Assembly: GCA_021323865.1 (NCBI GenBank)
Contig: JAJPKF010000026.1
Span: 61,660 to 125,659, forward strand
Direction of reading: 5' to 3'
DNA: 64,000 nucleotides
Origin: Pseudomonadota bacterium
GTDB taxonomy: Bacteria; Chloroflexota; UBA5177; JAJPKF01
Shown: positions 59,394 to 64,000 of the stretch, piece by piece
Numbering within the stretch: position 1 is the stretch's first letter
Layout: every line of letters begins with the position of its first letter
Notes under the pieces: generated by a model
What the model was told of the DNA's origin: nothing
Seen by the model: only the letters and a program-made list of their open reading frames with translations
Database searches by the model: none
Made by a program: the position numbers and the translations under genes

Positions 59394-61160
59394 CTAGAAG
59401 GGCAGGCCGGCAGATAGCGCCTCAGTCACCGCGCTCCAGATCTGCCGGTGCAGGGCTGCGTTCCGCTCACGGTCCGTTCGGATCTCGACCACCGTGAGAC
59501 CGGGTCGCCGCAGGCTCTCGTCGATCTCCGCGCGCACCTGCGGCCAGGTTTGGGGCCGGCGGAAGACCCCGCCGTACATTTCCACGGCCGGCGCGAAGTC
59601 GAGACCCGTCGGCGTGGCAAAGTATCGTTCGAAGACCGACTCGTGCTCGGCCTGGGGCAGGAAGTGAAAGATGCCGCCCCCGTCGTTGTTCAGGAGCACC
59701 ACCGTGGCGTCGATCGCCTGGAGTTTGGCCGCCAGCAGCCCGTTCAGATCGTGATAGAAGGACAGATCGCCGATGACCAGAACCACGCGCCGGTCCACCG
59801 CGGCCCCGGCTCCCAGGGCCGTCGAGACCACGCCATCGATCCCGTTGACTCCTCGATTGCCGAGCGACCGTAGCGACGGCTCACGGACGGCAAAGAAGGC
59901 ATCGCAATCCCTGACCGGCATGCTGTTGCCCACGAACAGCAGCACATCCTCGGCCAGGGCCTCCCGCAGCTCCGCGAAGACCCGCGGCTCGCACAGCTCG
60001 GTCATGGCCGCCAGGTGCGCGTCCACAACCAGACGGCAGCGGCTCGAAACCGATCTCCAGCTCTCCAGCCAGCCGGCATCTGCCGCCGGCCGTCCGTCGA
60101 GGTGTCGGAGCAGGGATCGACAGAAGCTCGGCGGATCGACAGCCATCGTCTCCCGAGTAACCCGGAGCGGATCATTGGCGCTGCCGCCCGGGTTGACAGT
60201 GATCTGCCGCGCGTCCGCGTGGCGCTCTAGGTAGGTGAGCAGCGGTTTGGAGGTCGGGGTGAGGCCGAAGCGGAGCACCAGGTCGGGCCGGAGTCCCGCG
60301 GAGACCATCTCCGAGCGGAGGATCAGGTCGTAGCTGTCGACGATGAGGGCGTTCCCGCTCGGGCCAAACCGGACCTGCGAGAGTGGGTCGGCCAGGATGG
60401 GATAGCCTGCGGCTTGGGCCAGCTGCAGGACTGACTCTCGAAGGCCGGGATCTTCCTGAGCGCCGCACACGATGAGCCCGCGAGGAGCCTTCCGAATGGC
60501 GGCTGCCAGCTCACTGGCCTCCGAATCCGGCAGCTCCAGCGCCCGCACGGGCAGCGGCCGCCCCCGAGCCTCTTCCACCCGGCTCGTCGATCCTGCGGGC
60601 GGCACCAGCGGCTCGGCAAACGGAAAGTTGAAGTGAACCGGTCCGGCCGGCGCACGCAGCGCCAGCTCCAGCCCCTGCCTCGCAACGTCGCGCGCGTAAC
60701 GCTCGCGGTTCACCTCATCAGGCGGCGCCATCTCCACGAAGCCCTTGACCTGTGAGCCGTAGAGCTTGATCTGGTCGATGGCCTGGAGTGCCCCGGCGCC
60801 GCGCAGCTCGTGGGGCCGGTCGGCTGTCAGCGCCAGGAGCGGTGTATGGCTGTGGAGCCCTTCGACGATGGCGGGATAGAAGTTCGCCGCGGCCGTCCCC
60901 GAGGTGCTGACCACGGCCGTCGGGCGGCCGGTCGCCTTGGCCGCTCCCAACGCAAAGAAGGCGGCTGATCGCTCGTCGACGAGGGGAATGGAGCGGACCT
61001 CGGGGTGCGCCGCGATGGCCAGAGCGAGCGGCGTGGAGCGCGAGCCCGGACAGATGCAGGCCAGCCGCATCCCGCCTGCGACGAGCTGGTCCACAAAGGC
61101 GCCCGCGTACGCTAGGCTGACCAGGGCAGGGCCCGTGGCCTGACGGGGGTCGGCCGTCAC
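59394..61160 (-). CDS. menD: SEPHCHC synthase (TPP-dependent)
   Basis: ACICPGSRSTPLALAIAAHPEVRSIPLVDERSAAFFALGAAKATGRPTAVVSTSGTAAANFYPAIVE; SLGNRGVNGIDGVVSTALG; VVLLNNDGGGIFHFLPQ. Confidence 0.97.
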   Translation of the reverse strand: MTADPRQATGPALVSLAYAGAFVDQLVAGGMRLACICPGSRSTPLALAIAAHPEVRSIPLVDERSAAFFALGAAKATGRPTAVVSTSGTAAANFYPAIVEGLHSHTPLLALTADRPHELRGAGALQAIDQIKLYGSQVKGFVEMAPPDEVNRERYARDVARQGLELALRAPAGPVHFNFPFAEPLVPPAGSTSRVEEARGRPLPVRALELPDSEASELAAAIRKAPRGLIVCGAQEDPGLRESVLQLAQAAGYPILADPLSQVRFGPSGNALIVDSYDLILRSEMVSAGLRPDLVLRFGLTPTSKPLLTYLERHADARQITVNPGGSANDPLRVTRETMAVDPPSFCRSLLRHLDGRPAADAGWLESWRSVSSRCRLVVDAHLAAMTELCEPRVFAELREALAEDVLLFVGNSMPVRDCDAFFAVREPSLRSLGNRGVNGIDGVVSTALGAGAAVDRRVVLVIGDLSFYHDLNGLLAAKLQAIDATVVLLNNDGGGIFHFLPQAEHESVFERYFATPTGLDFAPAVEMYGGVFRRPQTWPQVRAEIDESLRRPGLTVVEIRTDRERNAALHRQIWSAVTEALSAGLPF

Positions 61161-62545
61161 TCGCCGAGCAGCGCCGAACGCATCGGCTGCATCTTCGTCA
61201 CCGTCTCATCCCACTCATTCTCGGGCCGGCTCCTTGCTATCACGCCACAGCCGGCAAACAGGTGGGCGCGCGCCTCCGATACGAGCGCCGATCGCAGCGC
61301 CACCACGAATTCCGCCCGTCCGTTGGTGTCCAGCCAGCCGATCGGTCCGGCATACCATCCTCGGTCGATGGACTCGAGCCGTCGCAGCGCCGGTAGTGCC
61401 TCCTCCCTTGGATAGCCACCCACGGCCGCCGTGGGGTGCAGGGCGTCGAGCAATTCCAGCGGACCCACGCCGGCGTTCGCCCGAGCCCGAACCAGGGAAC
61501 GGAGGTGGTGAATGTTGGGCAGGGTCATGACCGAGGGCCGGCCCTCAGTCTTCACCGAATCGCCGCACATCGGGCCGAGCGCCGCTTCCACCGACCGGAC
61601 CACCAGCTCGTGCTCGGAACGGTTCTTGGGGTCGTGCAGCAGCTCCTCCATCCGGCTCCGGTCCTCCAGCACTCCGGCGCCCCTGGGCGCGGAGCCGGCA
61701 ATGCAGGGAACCTCCACCGTACCGCCGTCGACCCGAAGCAGTCGCTCGGGTGTGGCGCCCAGAAAGCAGGAGCCGTCGCGCCCGATGGCGAAGGTGGTGG
61801 CGTCTGGATGGCGAGCGCGTAGCCGGTTGAGGATTGCGGCGGGGTCGACGGGGCGCCGCAGCTCGAGGTCCAGACGCCGCGCGAGCACCACCTTCTGGTA
61901 CCGGCCTGCCTTGATGTCCTCCACGGCCTGCCCCACCGTTTCGAGCCACGCCGCTCGCGGCGGGATTTCCAGGGAAGCCGCCGGCTCGCAGCGCGGTTCG
62001 GGCTCCAGCGTTCCAGTCTGCGGCCAGAGTGGCATGGCGGCGATGTCGCGCTCCCACTGTCTGCCCGCCTCGGCGGAGTCGATCATCCGAGCCAGCTGCA
62101 GCGTGCACGTTGGGCCGGCAGCAGTAGCCAGAACCTCCGGGACTGTCAGCTCCGTGGACGGGAACTGGGACCAGATCTCCTCCGCGGCCGGCTCGTCGGC
62201 CCAGAAGGCGGCGCCGCAGAAGGCCCGGACCTCACTGCTCTTGGGCTCAACGAATGCGTCCCGTCGGGCGTCGTCCCATCCCGTCTTCAGCGCTGAGAAC
62301 CGGCCTGGGCCCTGGGCGGACAGGGACAGGGCGCTGCCGCTCCACGCCATGGCCGCGCCCTGACTCCGCTGCTCCCAAAAGCCGCCCGGCTTTCCCGTCC
62401 AGGAGGCAAAGAGGCCGAGAGGATCAGCGGCGGGAATCTCCAGGCTCACGACCGCGAGCACCGGGCGGCCCAGGGATTCCGCCTGCTCTCTCGCTCTTCG
62501 GGCCGCCGCCGACACGCGGGCGGTCTCGAGGCGTGAGTCCATCAC
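61157..62545 (-). CDS. menF: Isochorismate synthase
   Basis: YQKVVLARRLDLELRRPVDPAAILNRLRARHPDATTFAIG...FLGATPERLLRVDGGTVEVPCIAGSAPRG; LLDALHPTAAVGGYPREEAL. Confidence 0.95.
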   Translation of the reverse strand: MMDSRLETARVSAAARRAREQAESLGRPVLAVVSLEIPAADPLGLFASWTGKPGGFWEQRSQGAAMAWSGSALSLSAQGPGRFSALKTGWDDARRDAFVEPKSSEVRAFCGAAFWADEPAAEEIWSQFPSTELTVPEVLATAAGPTCTLQLARMIDSAEAGRQWERDIAAMPLWPQTGTLEPEPRCEPAASLEIPPRAAWLETVGQAVEDIKAGRYQKVVLARRLDLELRRPVDPAAILNRLRARHPDATTFAIGRDGSCFLGATPERLLRVDGGTVEVPCIAGSAPRGAGVLEDRSRMEELLHDPKNRSEHELVVRSVEAALGPMCGDSVKTEGRPSVMTLPNIHHLRSLVRARANAGVGPLELLDALHPTAAVGGYPREEALPALRRLESIDRGWYAGPIGWLDTNGRAEFVVALRSALVSEARAHLFAGCGVIARSRPENEWDETVTKMQPMRSALLGE

Positions 62546-62846
62546 CGCGTTCGCCGACGCAGTCCTCCCGGCACAGCCTGGGGCACGCGCGAGAACACTG
62601 CCGGCTGGCCCACGTTTGGTAGCCCTGGAAACGTCCGATTATCCCACGGCATGGAGCCGGATTCGGACCGAGCGACTCGATCTGAGTGGCCGGCTGTCGT
62701 CTCCCGCTTCTCTCTGATCGCTTGCCACCGTACCGGCCCTCTTCCGCTCCGGCCTGTCTTTCGCTGGCGGTTTAACTTCGAACGTGGCCCGTTGGGCACG
62801 TAACCGCAAAGATGGGCAGTGAAGGGAGACGCGAATCGACTGCGCC

Positions 62847-63684
62847 GTGCTGGAGGGTGGGATCCGCATCATCACTCAGCGCGGCTTCAACGTGGCCCTG
62901 GGCCGACATAAAAACCCGACCACCGGCCAGAGGACCGCCGGAAAGCCCGGGTTTTTGTCGGCGAAGAGGCTCGAACCCTTTATTTCGCCCGACTTAGAGC
63001 GGTCGTCGGAACCCATCCTCTTTCACTCCCGCGGAGGCTATCGGGGCAATATCGGATTTGGATACCTTGCGGAGCTGCTCCCCCTGGTGTGTAGTACATT
63101 CGTTGACCCAGATGATGCAGGAGCCTTGCCGAAGAGCGAAGCGAACAAGCGTACTGTGCAGCGCGCGCGGCAGCTGCTACGCGCGTTCGCAACGGTGGGA
63201 ATCATCGCCCTGGTTGACGAGGCGACCGGATACCAGGAGGACCGTGATCGAGACGAATTGCAACGGATCCTCGCAGCATACATCTCCCCGGCGCTCATGC
63301 CATGGACGCGCCGATTCCCGGAGGCCTTCTATCAGGAAATGTTCCGGCTTTGGGGATGGACACACCGGCCCAAGCGGCCACAGTATCGTCCCCTTTTAGC
63401 TGGCAAGCTCACGAAGCAGTTTATCTACGAGCAGTTGCCTCCTGGCGTTTGTGAGGAATTGGAACGGCTTAACCCTCCGAACGAAAAGGGGCATCGGAAA
63501 CGCAAGCACTTCCAGTTCCTTACCAAACGAGATTGGGAACCCGCATCTAGAGAAGCAGGTCGCGGTCGTCTCGGCCCTCATGGCGATTTCCCCGAACCGG
63601 AGGATCTATCTACGCAACTTCGCCCGTGCGTTCCCAGGTGGCCCGCGACAGCTCGAACTTCTTCCCGATGAAGACGAGGAGTAG
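62847..63684 (+). pseudogene. P63C-domain protein gene disrupted by a frameshift near 63520 (and probably at its 5' end)
   Basis: GFNVALGRHKN...LRAFATVGIIALVDEATGYQEDRDRDELQRILAAYISPALMPWTRRFPEAFYQEMFRLWGW...KLTKQFIYEQLPPGVCEELERLNPPNEKGHRKRKHFQFLT, continuing in the +1 frame as NEIGNPHLEKQVAVVSALMAISPNRRIYLRNFARAFPGGPRQLELLPDEDEE*. Confidence 0.75.
62902..62962. repeat. Inverted repeat inside the P63C reading frame
   Basis: GCCGACAtaAAAACCCG (62902-62918) versus CGGGTTTTTGTCGGC (62948-62962), 2-nt insertion in one arm. Confidence 0.6.
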
Positions 63685-63967
63685 AGCGGGAACAGGGAAA
63701 GGGCGTTACCCGGGCGGCGGAACCGGCAAACACACAGGGTCCCGAGGAATCCGCCTCGGATGCCACCTTAGATGCGTCGGCCGTGTGGCCTCCGCCGCAT
63801 CCATCGCTGACCCGTAGCGAGCCGCGCGCCGCCCTCCCCATGGCAAACTAGGTCAAGCGCTGAGTCGTGGCTGATGCGTATCGCTATACTCGCTGTCCGT
63901 CCCCCCAAAAACTGGTCCACTTTGAGTCTCGTGGTTTGAGAATTCAGTAAGACCAGTTGGAGGTGGT

Positions 63968-64000
63968 ATGGCAGCGGCCAAGAAGTACAGCGTAGAGAAG
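63968..64000 (+). CDS. N-terminus of probable IS3-like transposase OrfA, truncated by window end
   Basis: RBS GGAGGTGGT then MAAAKKYSVEK...; preceded by TCCCCCCAAAAACTGGTCCACTTTGAG, resembling an IS3-family terminal repeat. Confidence 0.45.
   Translation, partial: MAAAKKYSVEK

Noticed and set aside
62820-62822. In-frame TGA upstream of P63C considered as a second selenocysteine codon
   Set aside because: No Cys/Sec position is expected there, the gene also carries a frameshift, and a decay explanation is simpler.
63515-63527. Programmed +1 frameshift in the P63C gene
   Set aside because: No convincing slippery/stop context and a probable second 5' lesion; treated as a pseudogene, pending read checks.

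Overview
This is a high-GC bacterial chromosomal window, read directly with help from the ORF track. It is mostly ordinary single-copy genes. (1) 1-12.4 kb: exopolysaccharide locus with GT4 (partial), GT2, lipoprotein, methyltransferase, flippase, epimerase, acyltransferase, ligase/polymerase, Wzz/BY-kinase and NDP-sugar pyrophosphorylase. (2) 12.5-25.6 kb: NDH-2, orphan multi-PAS histidine kinase, phosphoesterase, zinc-ribbon protein, ferric-reductase/FMN-binding redox pair, two beta-propellers, OmpR-type two-component system and dienelactone hydrolase. (3) 25.7-31.8 kb: phosphomannomutase, sugar nucleotidyltransferase, two divergent YvcK/CofD paralogs, and a peroxiredoxin with an in-frame TGA exactly at the peroxidatic-Cys position. 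(4) 32-46 kb: two tandem HtrA proteases with a coupled NarL-type regulator, SOD, Nramp, BON, VWA/MoxR, LOG, Cdd, GreA, MaoC, GyrB, a small membrane protein behind a palindromic operator, ProDH and an NlpC/P60-5xSH3 protein. (5) 46.7-62.5 kb: GT4, short-type LeuA/LeuC/LeuD, SRPBCC, CAP, nitroreductase, GH9, and a menF-D-H-B-A-E operon without menC. (6) 62.8-64 kb: a frameshifted P63C-domain gene and the edge of a probable IS element. The strongest non-routine signals are the candidate selenocysteine peroxiredoxin with a hairpin right after UGA (31112-31600), a 22-bp direct-repeat operator shared by the redox operon and the two-component system (18600 and 22735), a sigma70-type promoter with a 28-bp palindrome driving a 54-aa membrane protein (43383-43624), a terminator-like hairpin at the start of the greA leader, the YvcK pair with one degenerate member, and an Obg G1-region remnant at 30962-31078. 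No tRNA, rRNA or CRISPR was recognised.
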